64,000 bases of DNA from Citrifermentans bremense (GCF_014218275.1 NZ_AP023213.1:2458001-2522000), one strand, 5' to 3'. Positions 53,382 through 63,610 are shown, numbered from the stretch's first letter. Notes: generated from the sequence alone by a model not told the origin. Numbers and translations are program-made.

Positions 53382-54453
53382 GGTCTGTGTCCTTTTCGTA
53401 TATGACCGTCCGCGTCGGGTACGGTATGTTGACGCCGTTGTCCTGGAAGCATTTCACCAGGGCGCAGTTGATCTGGTCGGTCGCCTTGACGAGATGGGTG
53501 TAGTCGGCCACCCAGAAGAAGAGCGAGAGGTTCAGGGCGCTGTCGCCGAAGTTCATGAAATACGACTCGGGAGCCGGTTCGGCAAGGACGTCCGGCGCCG
53601 ACTTCGCGGTCTGAACCAGGAGTTCCTTGGCCCGCTCCACGTCCGAATCGTAGCCGATGCCGATGTTGATCCTTCCTTTGCCGCGGACGTCCGGGAAGGC
53701 CTGGTTGATCACTGTGGAGTTGCAGAGGTCCGCGTTGGGGATGATCAGGAAGGTGTTGTCCAGGGCCTTGATCTTGGTGCTCCGCAGTCCAATGTCGACC
53801 ACGTCGCCGGTCTGGGAGGCGACCTGGATCCTGTCGCCGATCCTGAAGGGACGGTCGAGCATCAGGGTGAATCCCGAGATCATGTTGGCCAGGGTGTCCT
53901 TGGCCGCGAGACCTATAGCCAGAGAGCCGACGCCCAGTGCGGTGACCAGGGAGAGGATGTCGTAATTGAAGTGCTTCAGGGTGATGATGAGCGCCATGAT
54001 GATCAGGAAGATGGTGCAGAGCTTCTCGATCAGCGGCATCAGCTGGCGGCTCATCTCCGGGCCGGCGACCCGGTCACCGAAGCGCTCCAGCATCTCGTTG
54101 ACGATGCGGAAGGCGACGGTGGTGATGATGGCCATGTTGACCACGAACAGCACGCCGGCCGCTATCACTCCTATCTTTTCGGGAAGCGGCAGACGTTTGA
54201 TCGCGTAGTAGAGGCCGGCGCAGTTGACCAGCACCATGGCCGGACCGGAGACGATCTCAAGTATCCGGTCGTCCAGGTCCGTGTCGGTGTAGGCGCACAG
54301 GCGGGTCCCGACCTTGGCCAGGACCCGCTGCAGGAGCCTCGAAAGGAGGTAAAAGACGGCGATGATGCACGCCGACAGGAACAGTTGCTTGGCCCAGAAG
54401 AGATAGAACGGGTCCATCTCGTTGGGCGTCAGGTAGTACAAAAAGCTATCCAC
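53365..54453 (-). CDS. MscS-family mechanosensitive channel
   Basis: About 362 residues. Transmembrane helices lie at about 23-40, 70-88 and 92-112, followed by a pore-lining TM3-like segment (SLVTALGVGSLAIGLAAKDT). The beta domain has DRPFRIGDRIQV and the C-terminal domain closes with FWVADYTHLVKATDQINC. It acts as a small-conductance emergency release valve. The start is GTG 54453 or TTG 54456 with GAGGG upstream. It overlaps purB and purL by a few nt, so it is translated within the purine cluster. Confidence 0.88.
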   Translation of the reverse strand: MDSFLYYLTPNEMDPFYLFWAKQLFLSACIIAVFYLLSRLLQRVLAKVGTRLCAYTDTDLDDRILEIVSGPAMVLVNCAGLYYAIKRLPLPEKIGVIAAGVLFVVNMAIITTVAFRIVNEMLERFGDRVAGPEMSRQLMPLIEKLCTIFLIIMALIITLKHFNYDILSLVTALGVGSLAIGLAAKDTLANMISGFTLMLDRPFRIGDRIQVASQTGDVVDIGLRSTKIKALDNTFLIIPNADLCNSTVINQAFPDVRGKGRINIGIGYDSDVERAKELLVQTAKSAPDVLAEPAPESYFMNFGDSALNLSLFFWVADYTHLVKATDQINCALVKCFQDNGVNIPYPTRTVIYEKDTDHAPQD

Positions 54454-55741
54454 CAAAGACCCTCGTGAAAATAGTGTCGACGTGCTTCAGATGGTAACCG
54501 AGATCGAAGGCTTCCTTGATCTCTTCGGCGGGGAGGAAACCGGCGACCTCGGGGTCGTTCAGAAGCTCGGTCTGGAAGTCTTTCCCCTCCTCCCACACCT
54601 TCATGGCGTTTCTTTGCACCAGCGCGTATGCCTTCTCGCGGGAAGCGCCGGACTCGGCGAGCTTCAAAAGCACGCGCTGGGAGAAGATGAGGCCGCGCAT
54701 CTGGTTCAGGTTGCGCATCATGTTCTCGGGGTAGACCACCAGGTTCTCGATCAGGCCGATGGCGCGGTTCAGCATGAAGTCGAGCATGACCGTTGCGTCC
54801 GGGCCTATGATGCGCTCAACAGACGAGTGGGAGATGTCGCGCTCGTGCCACAGCGGGACGTTCTCCATGGCCGAGACCGAGTAGCCGCGGATCAGGCGCG
54901 CCAGGCCGGTCAGGTTCTCGGAGAGGACCGGGTTGCGCTTGTGCGGCATCGCGGAGGAGCCCTTCTGCCCCTTGCTGAAGAACTCCTCGGCTTCGAGCAC
55001 CTCGGTGCGCTGCAGGTGTCTGATCTCGACGGCGAACTTCTCGATGGAGGAGGCGATGATAGCGAGGGTGGTGAAGTACTCGGCGTGGCGGTCGCGCTGC
55101 AGCACCTGAGTCGAGCAGGGGGCCGGCTTCAACCCGGCCTTCTTGCAGACGTAATCCTCAACCTGCGGGTCGATGTTGGCGAAGGTGCCGACCGCGCCTG
55201 AGAGCTTGCCGTAGGAGATGGTCTCAAGCGCCGCTTCCATCCGCTTCAGGTTCCTGGCCATCTCGTCGTACCAAAGCGCCATCTTCAGGCCGAAGGTGAC
55301 CGGCTCGGCGTGGATGCCGTGCGAGCGCCCCATCTGCGGCGTCATCTTGTGCTCGTAGGCGCGGGTCTTGATCACGGCCATAAGCCGCTTGATGTCGGCA
55401 AGGATCAGCTCACCCGCTTCCTTCAACAGCATGGCGAATGAGGTGTCAAGGACGTCGGACGAGGTAAGCCCCAGGTGCACGAAACGGGAGTCTTCCCCGA
55501 TGTAGTCGGCGACGGAGGTGAGGAAGGCGATGACGTCGTGCTTGACGGTGCGCTCGATCTCGTCGATGCGGGGAACGTCGAAGTTGGCCTTCGCCTTGAT
55601 GCGGGCCACTGCGTCCTTGGGTATGCGCCCCATCTCGGCATGTGCCTCGCAAGCGTAAATCTCTATCTCGAGCCACTTGCGGTAGCGGTTTTCCGGTTCC
55701 CAGATGCGGGCCATTTCAGGACGGCTGTAACGTTCGATCAC
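54446..55741 (-). CDS. purB: Adenylosuccinate lyase
   Basis: A 431-residue fumarase/aspartase-superfamily enzyme acting twice in purine synthesis. It carries the signature FSKGQKGSSAMPHKRNP with the catalytic Ser/Lys loop, and SSDVLDTSFAMLL. The start is GTG 55741 with GGGGG about 10 nt upstream. It is first in purB-mscS-purL. The intergenic DNA upstream is repetitive. Confidence 0.95.
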   Translation of the reverse strand: MIERYSRPEMARIWEPENRYRKWLEIEIYACEAHAEMGRIPKDAVARIKAKANFDVPRIDEIERTVKHDVIAFLTSVADYIGEDSRFVHLGLTSSDVLDTSFAMLLKEAGELILADIKRLMAVIKTRAYEHKMTPQMGRSHGIHAEPVTFGLKMALWYDEMARNLKRMEAALETISYGKLSGAVGTFANIDPQVEDYVCKKAGLKPAPCSTQVLQRDRHAEYFTTLAIIASSIEKFAVEIRHLQRTEVLEAEEFFSKGQKGSSAMPHKRNPVLSENLTGLARLIRGYSVSAMENVPLWHERDISHSSVERIIGPDATVMLDFMLNRAIGLIENLVVYPENMMRNLNQMRGLIFSQRVLLKLAESGASREKAYALVQRNAMKVWEEGKDFQTELLNDPEVAGFLPAEEIKEAFDLGYHLKHVDTIFTRVFGG

Positions 55742-55759
55742 TAGTCATTTCCCCCTATT

Positions 55760-56035
55760 GAAATCAGTTTAAGATTAAGAGTCAGTTTAAGATTAAGAGA
55801 TGCATCAAGATTAAGAGAAGAAGCAGGTTAAGATTAAGAAACCAGCTGAAGATTACGATTGAGATCAAGTCCAGTCTGAGCATAAGACCGTATCAAGATC
55901 TGAGGTTAGGAAAAAGAAAAAGATCAAGGGGCTGAAACTGGAAGAGTGAAACAGGAAGGTCCTGAGAACCCGCGCGCTACTCTCTTCTTGGTCTTTACCT
56001 TAATCTTGATCTTAATCTCAATCTGTTTTAAACAC
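55760..56035. repeat. Direct and inverted AGATTAAGA repeats
   Basis: TTAAGATTAAGA or close variants occur four times between 55769 and 55840, then weaker copies follow. The inverted form (TTAATCTTGATCTTAATC and so on) lies at 56000-56030 and reaches into the 3' end of the MBL-fold gene. The same motif class recurs between pgk and tpiA. No gene is seen in the gap. Confidence 0.65.
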
Positions 56036-56791
56036 TCCGCTGGCCTGGTGCTGCCACCCGAGAAAGAGATCCGGCCCGCAGATGTTCTGGCTGTCGACGA
56101 GCCCTCTGGCAGAGGCCATGGCGAGAGACGGATCGTTGTTGACCTCCGACAGATGAGACAGGAAAACGCTCTCAAGCCCCGGGTGCAGCAGCTCCTCCAG
56201 GAGCGCCGCCCCTTCGGCGTTGGAAAGATGGCCGTGGCGGGAGCGGATGCGCTGCTTGAGGTGCCAGGGATAAGGGCCATCCTGCAGCATCCGCTCGTCG
56301 TGGTTGAACTCGAGAACCAGGGCGCGGCACCCTTTCAGCTTGTCGTGGGTGAGCCTGGTGGCAATGCCCAGATCGGTGGCGAAGCCTATCCCCCCCTCCC
56401 CGCTCTCGATCCTGTACCCGACGGGATCGCAGGCGTCGTGGGTGACCGGAAAAGGGTCGATGGAGACCCCCTTGAAGACGAACGGGACGCCCGGTTCGAA
56501 CTCGACATAGTCGACACGGCCGATCACGTGGCGCGCAGCCTGGAGTGTGCGGGCTGACCCCAGCACCGGGAGCTTCAGGCGCCTGGCAAGCGCCCCCACA
56601 CCACGGATGTGGTCGGTGTGTTCATGGGTGATCAGGATGCCGTCCAGCGTGGCAGCATCGACCCCTATCGAGGAAAGCCTGGCGATGGTCTCCCGCCCGG
56701 AAAGCCCAGCGTCGATCAGCAGGCGGCAGGCACCTGTTTCCATGAAAAGGGAGTTACCCTTGCTGCCACTCGCCAAGAGGCTGAGCCTCAT
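56018..56791 (-). CDS. Metallo-beta-lactamase-fold hydrolase (WalJ/YycJ-like)
   Basis: A 257-residue MBL-fold protein. It starts with the WalJ-type sequence MRLSLLASGSKGNSLFME and carries the metal motif THEHTDH at 55-61, a late Asp/His region (PVTHDACDP), and FVFKGVSIDP. WalJ relatives are implicated in coordinating cell-wall growth with division, and some are 5'-3' exonucleases. The ATG at 56791 follows GGAGG at 5 nt. The frame upstream is discarded. Confidence 0.86.
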   Translation of the reverse strand: MRLSLLASGSKGNSLFMETGACRLLIDAGLSGRETIARLSSIGVDAATLDGILITHEHTDHIRGVGALARRLKLPVLGSARTLQAARHVIGRVDYVEFEPGVPFVFKGVSIDPFPVTHDACDPVGYRIESGEGGIGFATDLGIATRLTHDKLKGCRALVLEFNHDERMLQDGPYPWHLKQRIRSRHGHLSNAEGAALLEELLHPGLESVFLSHLSEVNNDPSLAMASARGLVDSQNICGPDLFLGWQHQASGVFKTD

Positions 56792-56908
56792 GCATCCCTC
56801 CGAATTTGCGCTGATCAAGCCCGAAACAGGGGCTCATGAATGGCAGAAAAACCTTATTTTTATACAGGAAACGGGTGGCAGATTCAAGATCAAGTTGCTG
56901 AGATTTGC

Positions 56909-58993
56909 TTAACGCAGGAGCCTGCTGTAGTCGGTGTTGTTCTCCCCGATGCCTGGGGCAAGCGGCAGCAGGATGTGGAAAGTGGAGCCGGGGAAGCGCT
57001 CCGGGTTGTACCCGGTCGATTCCACCCAGATCTCGCCGCCGTGCATGTCGACGATCCCTTTGGCGATGGACAGGCCAAGGCCCGCCCCTTTGGCCTTGAA
57101 GGCGACCTTGCCGCTGGAGTGTTCCTGGATGTTCCCCACCTCGTAGAACTTGTCGAAGACCCTCAACTGGTCCTCCCGGTCGATGCCGATGCCGGTGTCG
57201 GTGACGGTGATCTCCAGGAAAAGATGGTGCTCGCGCCCCTCTCCGCTTCCGTCGGAACCGGCCTTTCCGCGCAAAAGGTACTTGGCGGAGGTGCTGATGG
57301 TGATCTTGCCGCCGTCGGGGGTGAACTTGATGGCGTTGCCCAGGATGTTGGAGAGAAGCTGCATGAGGCGCAGCGCGTCGCCGCGGATAGTGGGGATGGA
57401 TTCGTCGAGGTTTACCTCCACCTCCTGCTTCCTCATGGAGAAGAAGAAGCGGAGTTCGTTCACCGAGGCCTCGATGAGGCGGTTCAGCTGAATGTCCTCG
57501 ACCTTGAGCTGCAGCCTCTTCTCGTCGATCATGGAGACGTCGACCATGTCCTTGATGATGTTGTCCAGGCGCGAGGCGGCGTTGGCGATATTCACCACCA
57601 TCTCCAGGACCGTCTTGTCGATCCGGTCGGAAAGGTCGGTGGTGATAAGTTCCGAGTACCCCATAATGACGGTGAGCGGCGTCTTCAGCTCGTGGGAGGC
57701 AAGGCCCAGGAAGGAATCCTTCATGCGGTTCAGCCGGGCCAGGTCAGCGGAGCTCTTCTCGAGGTTCAGGATGATCTCCCGCTCGCGGGTCACGTCGCGG
57801 AAGATGGCCTGCACCACGTTCTCCGACCCGCTCTTGATGCTGGAGGCGTGCAGCATGGCGACCATGGCGCCCCCTTCCTTCTTGCAGAGCTGCATCTCCT
57901 CGGCGATGTGCGCCCCCTGGGCTGCCTCCCGGAAGATCCGGTGCACCTTGGGGATGTTGCTGATGTTCAAAAGGAGCAGCATCTTGGTCAGCGGCAGGCC
58001 CAAAAGCTCCTTCGCCTCGTAGCCGAAGAACTCCTCCGCCATCTTGTTGACCATGCGGACGGACTCGTCCCCCCCGATGACGACAATGGCGTCGCTTGCG
58101 TCCTCCATCAGCGACTTGTAAAGCTCCTCGGAGCGTTCGAGGTCGGTGGAGAGCCGCTCCAGCTTGCGGTAGGACTCCTGGAGCTCCTCGAAGGTCCGCT
58201 CCATGTCCTCGTAATTCTTCTTTATCTGGGCGTCCCTGTTCTTTAGGAACTGGGACATGATGTTGACGTTGCGCGCAAGCTCGTTGAACTCGTAGACCTG
58301 CACCTCCCCTATCTGGGTGTCGAAGGCCCCTTCCGAGATCTGCTTAACCCCCTTGAGAAGCACGGAGATGGGCTGCATCACGTACTTTTTCATGAATAGC
58401 ATGATCAGCGAGAACGAGGTGAAAAGCGATACGGCCAACAGGAAGAGGGTCTTGAACACCATCCCCTTCATCTTGTCGGAGACCACCTGCTCGCTGAAGC
58501 CTACGTGCGCCAGCGCGATTGGCTTGCCGTACGGGCCTAAGACCGGGACGGCGGAATCGTAAAAGGTGGTGTCGACGCCGTCGACCGCCATGGAGATCCG
58601 GTTCTTGTAGACTCCGGATTCCAGGCGATCTTCTTCTTTGTTGGGCGCGGACAGCAACTGGCGCGCAGGAAAGGTGATGAATCGGGGATCGCTGGCAAAA
58701 AGGACCGTGCCGGAGAGATCCGAGACAACGCAGTAGGCGATATCCTGGTTTCCCTCGATGATCTCGCGGCACTTCTCGGAGACCCCGGTCATATCCTTCA
58801 ACTCCAGACCGAGGTTGAGAACCTTCTCGATGTTGGATTTGAGGGCGGTGGCAAGCCCCTTGGAACGCAGCTGGAGCGCGTTGACCTGATCCTTGCGCAG
58901 CGCCATGATATCCATGCCAGAGCCGACGGAGATCGCCAGGAACAGGATCAGGAAAGAGAACAGTAAGATGCGTTTTTCCAGAGTCATTTTCAT
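56909..58993 (-). CDS. Membrane sensor histidine kinase (HAMP-PAS-HisKA-HATPase)
   Basis: A 694-residue sensor kinase. TM1 (about 7-29) and TM2 (about 180-202) enclose a periplasmic double-Cache-like sensor domain of about 150 residues. A HAMP domain (about 203-255), a coiled coil, a PAS domain (about 300-410) and HisKA with the phospho-acceptor His near 434 (SHELKTP) follow. The HATPase has NAIKFTPDGG, DTGIGI and GAGLGLSIAKG. No response regulator gene adjoins it, so it is an orphan kinase. The start MKMTLEK has no strong SD. Confidence 0.92.
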   Translation of the reverse strand: MKMTLEKRILLFSFLILFLAISVGSGMDIMALRKDQVNALQLRSKGLATALKSNIEKVLNLGLELKDMTGVSEKCREIIEGNQDIAYCVVSDLSGTVLFASDPRFITFPARQLLSAPNKEEDRLESGVYKNRISMAVDGVDTTFYDSAVPVLGPYGKPIALAHVGFSEQVVSDKMKGMVFKTLFLLAVSLFTSFSLIMLFMKKYVMQPISVLLKGVKQISEGAFDTQIGEVQVYEFNELARNVNIMSQFLKNRDAQIKKNYEDMERTFEELQESYRKLERLSTDLERSEELYKSLMEDASDAIVVIGGDESVRMVNKMAEEFFGYEAKELLGLPLTKMLLLLNISNIPKVHRIFREAAQGAHIAEEMQLCKKEGGAMVAMLHASSIKSGSENVVQAIFRDVTREREIILNLEKSSADLARLNRMKDSFLGLASHELKTPLTVIMGYSELITTDLSDRIDKTVLEMVVNIANAASRLDNIIKDMVDVSMIDEKRLQLKVEDIQLNRLIEASVNELRFFFSMRKQEVEVNLDESIPTIRGDALRLMQLLSNILGNAIKFTPDGGKITISTSAKYLLRGKAGSDGSGEGREHHLFLEITVTDTGIGIDREDQLRVFDKFYEVGNIQEHSSGKVAFKAKGAGLGLSIAKGIVDMHGGEIWVESTGYNPERFPGSTFHILLPLAPGIGENNTDYSRLLR

Positions 58994-59205
58994 CTATATA
59001 CGATCCAGCATCTAACGTAAGCGAGGTAAGTGCGCATCATGGTCCACGCAAGAGTAATTTATCCACCTCGGAAAAGTCAATTATTTTATGGATTTATTTA
59101 CCGCTGCGGGAACCGCGGCAAAACGGGACTGCGGCGCCTGTCCAAGCCGCGCATTCGAGCCATTCGTGTCTTCGGCGAACGCGGTAATATCTTGAATTAA
59201 AATTG

Positions 59206-60271
<1,066 letters not shown>

Positions 60272-60310
60272 GAAAAGGTGGTACTTGAAAGGGAAGATGT
60301 GATAAGTAGA

Positions 60311-60347
60311 CGGGGGGGAGGCTACTCCTCCCCGTATTTATTTTTAT
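60311..60347 (+). terminator. Hairpin with T-rich tail between gap and pgk
   Basis: CGGGGGGGAG and CTCCTCCCCG form a 10-bp stem (one G-T pair) around GCTA, followed by TATTTATTTTTATT. It ends 17 bp before the pgk ATG, so it may be an attenuator rather than a full stop. Confidence 0.75.
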
Positions 60348-60363
60348 TGATTCAGGAGGTGTC

Positions 60364-61563
60364 ATGTCAATCCGCTACATCGACGAGATCGAAAACCTGT
60401 CCGGCAAGAAGCTCTTCATGCGCGTGGACTTCAACGTGCCGCTGGACGACAACCAGAACATCACCGAGGACACGAGGATCCGCGCCGTCCTCCCCAGCAT
60501 CAATTACGCCCTCGACCAGAAAGCAAAGATCATCCTCGCCTCGCACCTTGGGCGCCCCAAGGGAGAGCGCAAGGAAAAATACTCCATGGCTCCCGCCGCG
60601 AAGCGCCTCTCAAGGCTTCTGGGCAAGGAGGTGAAGCTCGCCTCCGACTGCATCGGCGACGAGGTGAAGGCGATGATCAACGCCATGCAGCCCGGCGACG
60701 TGATCATGCTGGAGAACGTCCGCTTCTACGCCGGCGAGGAGAAAAACGACGCCGACTTCGCCAAGGCGCTCGCCAATGACTGCGACGTGTATGTCAACGA
60801 CGCCTTCGCCGTCTCGCACCGGGCCCACGCCTCGGTCGAGGCCATCACCAACTGCTTCCCCGTGGTGGCTGCCGGCTTCCTGATGAAAAACGAGATGAAC
60901 TACTTCGAAAAGGCGATGAAGAACCCGATCCGCCCCCTGGTCGCCATCCTGGGCGGCGCGAAGGTCTCCGGGAAGATCGAGGTGCTCGAGAACCTCTGCG
61001 ACAAGGTCGACAAGATCATCATCGGCGGCGGCATGGCCTTCACCTTCCTCAAGGGGATGGGGTACAACGTTGGCAAGTCGCTCGTCGAGGACAACCTGAT
61101 CGACACCGCCATGAAGACCTATGAGAAGGCGCGCGCCCAGGGGGTCAAGTTCTACCTACCGGTCGACTGCGTGGTGGCCGACCAGTTCAATCCGGCAGCC
61201 GAGACCAAGGTCTGCCCGATCCAGGAAATCCCCGAAGGTTGGATGGCGCTCGACGTCGGCCCCGCCACCGTAACCCTCTTCACCGAAGCGCTGCAAAACG
61301 CGAAAACCATCGTCTGGAACGGACCGATGGGGGTCTTCGAGATGGACGCTTTCTCCCGCGGCACATTCGCCATGGTCTCCGCCGTGGCCAACTCCTACGC
61401 GCTTACCATCGTCGGCGGGGGAGACACCGACGTCGCGGTACACCGCGCCGGCGAGTACGCGAAGATAAGCTACATCTCCACCGGCGGCGGCGCCTTCCTC
61501 GAACTGCTCGAAGGTAAGAAGCTCCCCGGCATCAAGGTCCTGGAAGACAAGGGGCACCAATAA
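60364..61563 (+). CDS. pgk: Phosphoglycerate kinase
   Basis: A 399-residue enzyme transferring phosphate from 1,3-bisphosphoglycerate to ADP. Family signatures are [14 protein letters not shown] at the start, [28 protein letters not shown] ([20 protein letters not shown]) and [13 protein letters not shown] for nucleotide binding. AGGAGGT lies upstream of the ATG. It is transcribed with gap and tpiA. Confidence 0.97.
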   Translation: MSIRYIDEIENLSGKKLFMRVDFNVPLDDNQNITEDTRIRAVLPSINYALDQKAKIILASHLGRPKGERKEKYSMAPAAKRLSRLLGKEVKLASDCIGDEVKAMINAMQPGDVIMLENVRFYAGEEKNDADFAKALANDCDVYVNDAFAVSHRAHASVEAITNCFPVVAAGFLMKNEMNYFEKAMKNPIRPLVAILGGAKVSGKIEVLENLCDKVDKIIIGGGMAFTFLKGMGYNVGKSLVEDNLIDTAMKTYEKARAQGVKFYLPVDCVVADQFNPAAETKVCPIQEIPEGWMALDVGPATVTLFTEALQNAKTIVWNGPMGVFEMDAFSRGTFAMVSAVANSYALTIVGGGDTDVAVHRAGEYAKISYISTGGGAFLELLEGKKLPGIKVLEDKGHQ

Positions 61564-61565
61564 AA

Positions 61566-61642
61566 AGCAGATTGGGATCAAGATTAAATTGAGACAGGGC
61601 TTTTTCGCCTTCTCTCATCTTATCTTGATCTCAATCTTATAT
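61566..61642. repeat. Inverted repeat between pgk and tpiA
   Basis: GATTGGGATCAAGATTAAA and its near complement TTATCTTGATCTCAATC form a hairpin with a long loop that includes a T-run. It belongs to the same AGATTAAG repeat class as at 55760-56035. Confidence 0.65.
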
Positions 61643-61660
61643 ATCTCCTGGAGGTATTAG

Positions 61661-62416
61661 ATGCGCAAGCCGGTCATAGCAGGCAACTGGAAACTCTTCA
61701 AGACTAAGAACGAGGCGCTGGCACTGATAGAGGAACTGGCACCGCTGGTCTCCGGCGTGAGCAACGTCGAAATCGTGGTAGCGCCGGTTTTCACCGTGCT
61801 CCCTACCCTCCCCGCCGCGCTCGCCGGCACCGGCATAAGCCTCGCGGCGCAGGACGTTTTCTGGGAAGAAGAAGGCGCCTTCACCGGCGAAGTTTCGCCC
61901 CGCATGCTCCTCGACGCCGGCGCAAGCCACGTCATCATCGGCCACTCGGAGCGCAGGCAGTACTTCGGCGAGACCGAGGAAACAGTGAACAAGAAGGTCA
62001 AGGCGGCCCTCAAGGGGGCGCTTGTCCCCATAATGTGCATCGGCGAGACCCTGGAGGCGCGCGAAGCCGGGGACACGTTCAAGGTGCTGGAACGCCAGTT
62101 GAGAGGGGGGCTTGAAGGGCTGACCGCAACGCAGTTCGCACCGGTGATCATTGCCTACGAGCCGGTCTGGGCGATCGGCACCGGCAAGGTGGCCTCGGAC
62201 GATCAGGCGCAGGAGGCTCACGCCTTCATTCGCAGCGTCATCGCGGAGATGTTCGGCAAACCGGCCGCGGAAAAGGTGCGCATACTCTATGGCGGCTCCG
62301 TGAAGCCTGAAAACGCCAAGGGGCTCATGTCCCGTCCAGACATAGACGGCGCTCTCGTGGGAGGCGCAAGTCTCAAAGGCTCATCTTTTGCCTCAATCGT
62401 ACGTTACGGTGAATAA
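61661..62416 (+). CDS. tpiA: Triosephosphate isomerase
   Basis: A 251-residue TIM barrel. Catalytic residues are Lys11 (AGNWK), His95 (IGHSERR) and Glu167 (AYEPVWAIGTG), and the phosphate loop GGSVKPENA is present. GGAGG precedes the ATG. It lies 97 bp after pgk across a repeat, and 67 bp before secG. Confidence 0.97.
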   Translation: MRKPVIAGNWKLFKTKNEALALIEELAPLVSGVSNVEIVVAPVFTVLPTLPAALAGTGISLAAQDVFWEEEGAFTGEVSPRMLLDAGASHVIIGHSERRQYFGETEETVNKKVKAALKGALVPIMCIGETLEAREAGDTFKVLERQLRGGLEGLTATQFAPVIIAYEPVWAIGTGKVASDDQAQEAHAFIRSVIAEMFGKPAAEKVRILYGGSVKPENAKGLMSRPDIDGALVGGASLKGSSFASIVRYGE

Positions 62417-62483
62417 ATTCTTGGTTATTTAGAGCAAATATGCTAGAAAGACTCTTTGAACACACTTGGAGGTAAGTCTTTAA

Positions 62484-62882
62484 ATGACATTTCTACTGGT
62501 AACCCTGCATATTCTGGTATGTTTTGCCCTGATCGTCGTGGTCCTTCTGCAGTCCGGCAAGGGAGCCGAGATGGGTGCATCCTTTGGCGCCAGCGGCAGC
62601 CAGTCGGTTTTCGGCGCAGGCGGCGGCAGCACGTTCATGAGCAAACTGACCACCAGTGCAGCGATCATTTTCATGCTTACCTCACTGGCACTGGCTTTTG
62701 CCTCGGGCAAAGGCGGCGGGTCCTCCATCATGTCCAAAGCCCCCAAGGCGAAGCCGGCACCGATGGGCGGCATGCCGCTTCAGCAGCCGGTCGCGCCGGC
62801 GGCTCCTGGTAATGCAGCTGCCCCTGCCGCTCCGGCAGCTCCCGCCGCTCCTGCAGCCCCTGCAGCACCCGCACAGAAGTAG
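62484..62882 (+). CDS. secG: Preprotein translocase subunit SecG
   Basis: A 132-residue membrane protein of the SecYEG translocon. Two transmembrane helices lie at about 3-22 and 52-74, joined by the SecG loop LLQSGKGAEMGASFGASGSQ and GAGGGSTFMSKL. The C-terminal tail of about 50 residues is Ala/Pro-rich and low in complexity. GGAGG lies about 12 nt upstream of the ATG. The order tpiA-secG-tRNA-Leu is common in bacteria. Confidence 0.92.
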   Translation: MTFLLVTLHILVCFALIVVVLLQSGKGAEMGASFGASGSQSVFGAGGGSTFMSKLTTSAAIIFMLTSLALAFASGKGGGSSIMSKAPKAKPAPMGGMPLQQPVAPAAPGNAAAPAAPAAPAAPAAPAAPAQK

Positions 62883-62902
62883 CAGCGTACGGTTTTTTGC
62901 TG

Positions 62903-62931
62903 TTGACATCTCTGTCAGCAGATGATAGAAA
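62903..62931 (+). promoter_or_regulatory. Promoter of first tRNA-Leu
   Basis: TTGACA (62903-62908), a 17-bp spacer and TAGAAA (62926-62931), 14 bp before the tRNA. Confidence 0.5.
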
Positions 62932-62944
62932 GTTGGTTCTTCTT

Positions 62945-63031
62945 GCCGAAGTGGTGGAATTGGTAGACACACCATCTTGAGGGGGTGGCGGGCGACAGCC
63001 TGTACGAGTTCGAGTCTCGTCTTCGGCACCA
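62945..63031 (+). tRNA. tRNA-Leu (anticodon GAG)
   Basis: An 87-nt class II tRNA. The acceptor stem is GCCGAAG/CTTCGGC with discriminator A and encoded CCA. The anticodon loop TTGAGGG gives GAG, reading CUC and CUU. A long variable arm and the T loop TTCGAGT are present. Identical to the copy at 63176. Confidence 0.95.
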
Positions 63032-63043
63032 TCTAAAACACAG

Positions 63044-63077
63044 ACGCCTTGGCTTACATAGAGCCAGGGCGTTTTTT
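63044..63077 (+). terminator. Intrinsic terminator of first tRNA-Leu
   Basis: ACGCCTTGGCT and AGCCAGGGCGT pair across a 7-nt loop, then a T-run of six. Confidence 0.85.
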
Positions 63078-63133
63078 CAATCAGTAAGCTCTCGGCCTGC
63101 GGCAACAAAATCAGTATCATTAAAGATTCTGTC

Positions 63134-63162
63134 TTGACTTGCTTCAGCACAAATGTTAATAA
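63134..63162 (+). promoter_or_regulatory. Promoter of second tRNA-Leu
   Basis: TTGACT (63134-63139), a 17-bp spacer and TAATAA (63157-63162), 13 bp before the tRNA. Confidence 0.55.
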
Positions 63163-63175
63163 TGTGGTTCTTCTT

Positions 63176-63262
63176 GCCGAAGTGGTGGAATTGGTAGACA
63201 CACCATCTTGAGGGGGTGGCGGGCGACAGCCTGTACGAGTTCGAGTCTCGTCTTCGGCACCA
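63176..63262 (+). tRNA. tRNA-Leu (anticodon GAG), second copy
   Basis: The 87 nt are identical to those at 62945-63031, including encoded CCA. It has its own upstream promoter and downstream terminator. Confidence 0.95.
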
Positions 63263-63273
63263 TCTAAAAACTC

Positions 63274-63309
63274 AGCGCCTTGGTTCACTATGAGCCAAGG
63301 CGCTTTTTT
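63274..63309 (+). terminator. Intrinsic terminator of second tRNA-Leu
   Basis: AGCGCCTTGGTTC pairs with GAGCCAAGGCGCT (one G-U), then a T-run of six. Confidence 0.88.
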
Positions 63310-63525
63310 GTTACACGGGGACTGCTACTTTTCCGAAACATAAAGTAGCTTGCCCCCTTTTTCTACGCTACCCGCCCTTTTTGATGCACCCGGCCAAAGT
63401 CACAGACACCCCACCCTAGCCACAGCCCATGCTCCACCAAGCTTAAACTGCACAAGAACTGTATTAATCTCCGCTCAGCAATCAGCAATACTACAATTTT
63501 TCACACACTTACCTGCACCACAAAA

Positions 63526-63568
63526 GTCAACCACCCTGCGTTGACAAGTCAACGACACCCCATATAAT
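63526..63568 (+). promoter_or_regulatory. Consensus promoter with GTCAAC operator-like repeats
   Basis: TTGACA (63541-63546), a 16-bp spacer and TATAAT (63563-63568). GTTGAC and GTCAAC (63540-63553) form an inverted repeat around AA over the -35 box, and another GTCAAC lies at 63526-63531. The 63316-63525 stretch before it holds nothing I recognise. Confidence 0.72.
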
Positions 63569-63610
63569 GTTTACACCGCAGATTTAATGAAATATTAGAT
63601 GGGAGGAGAT

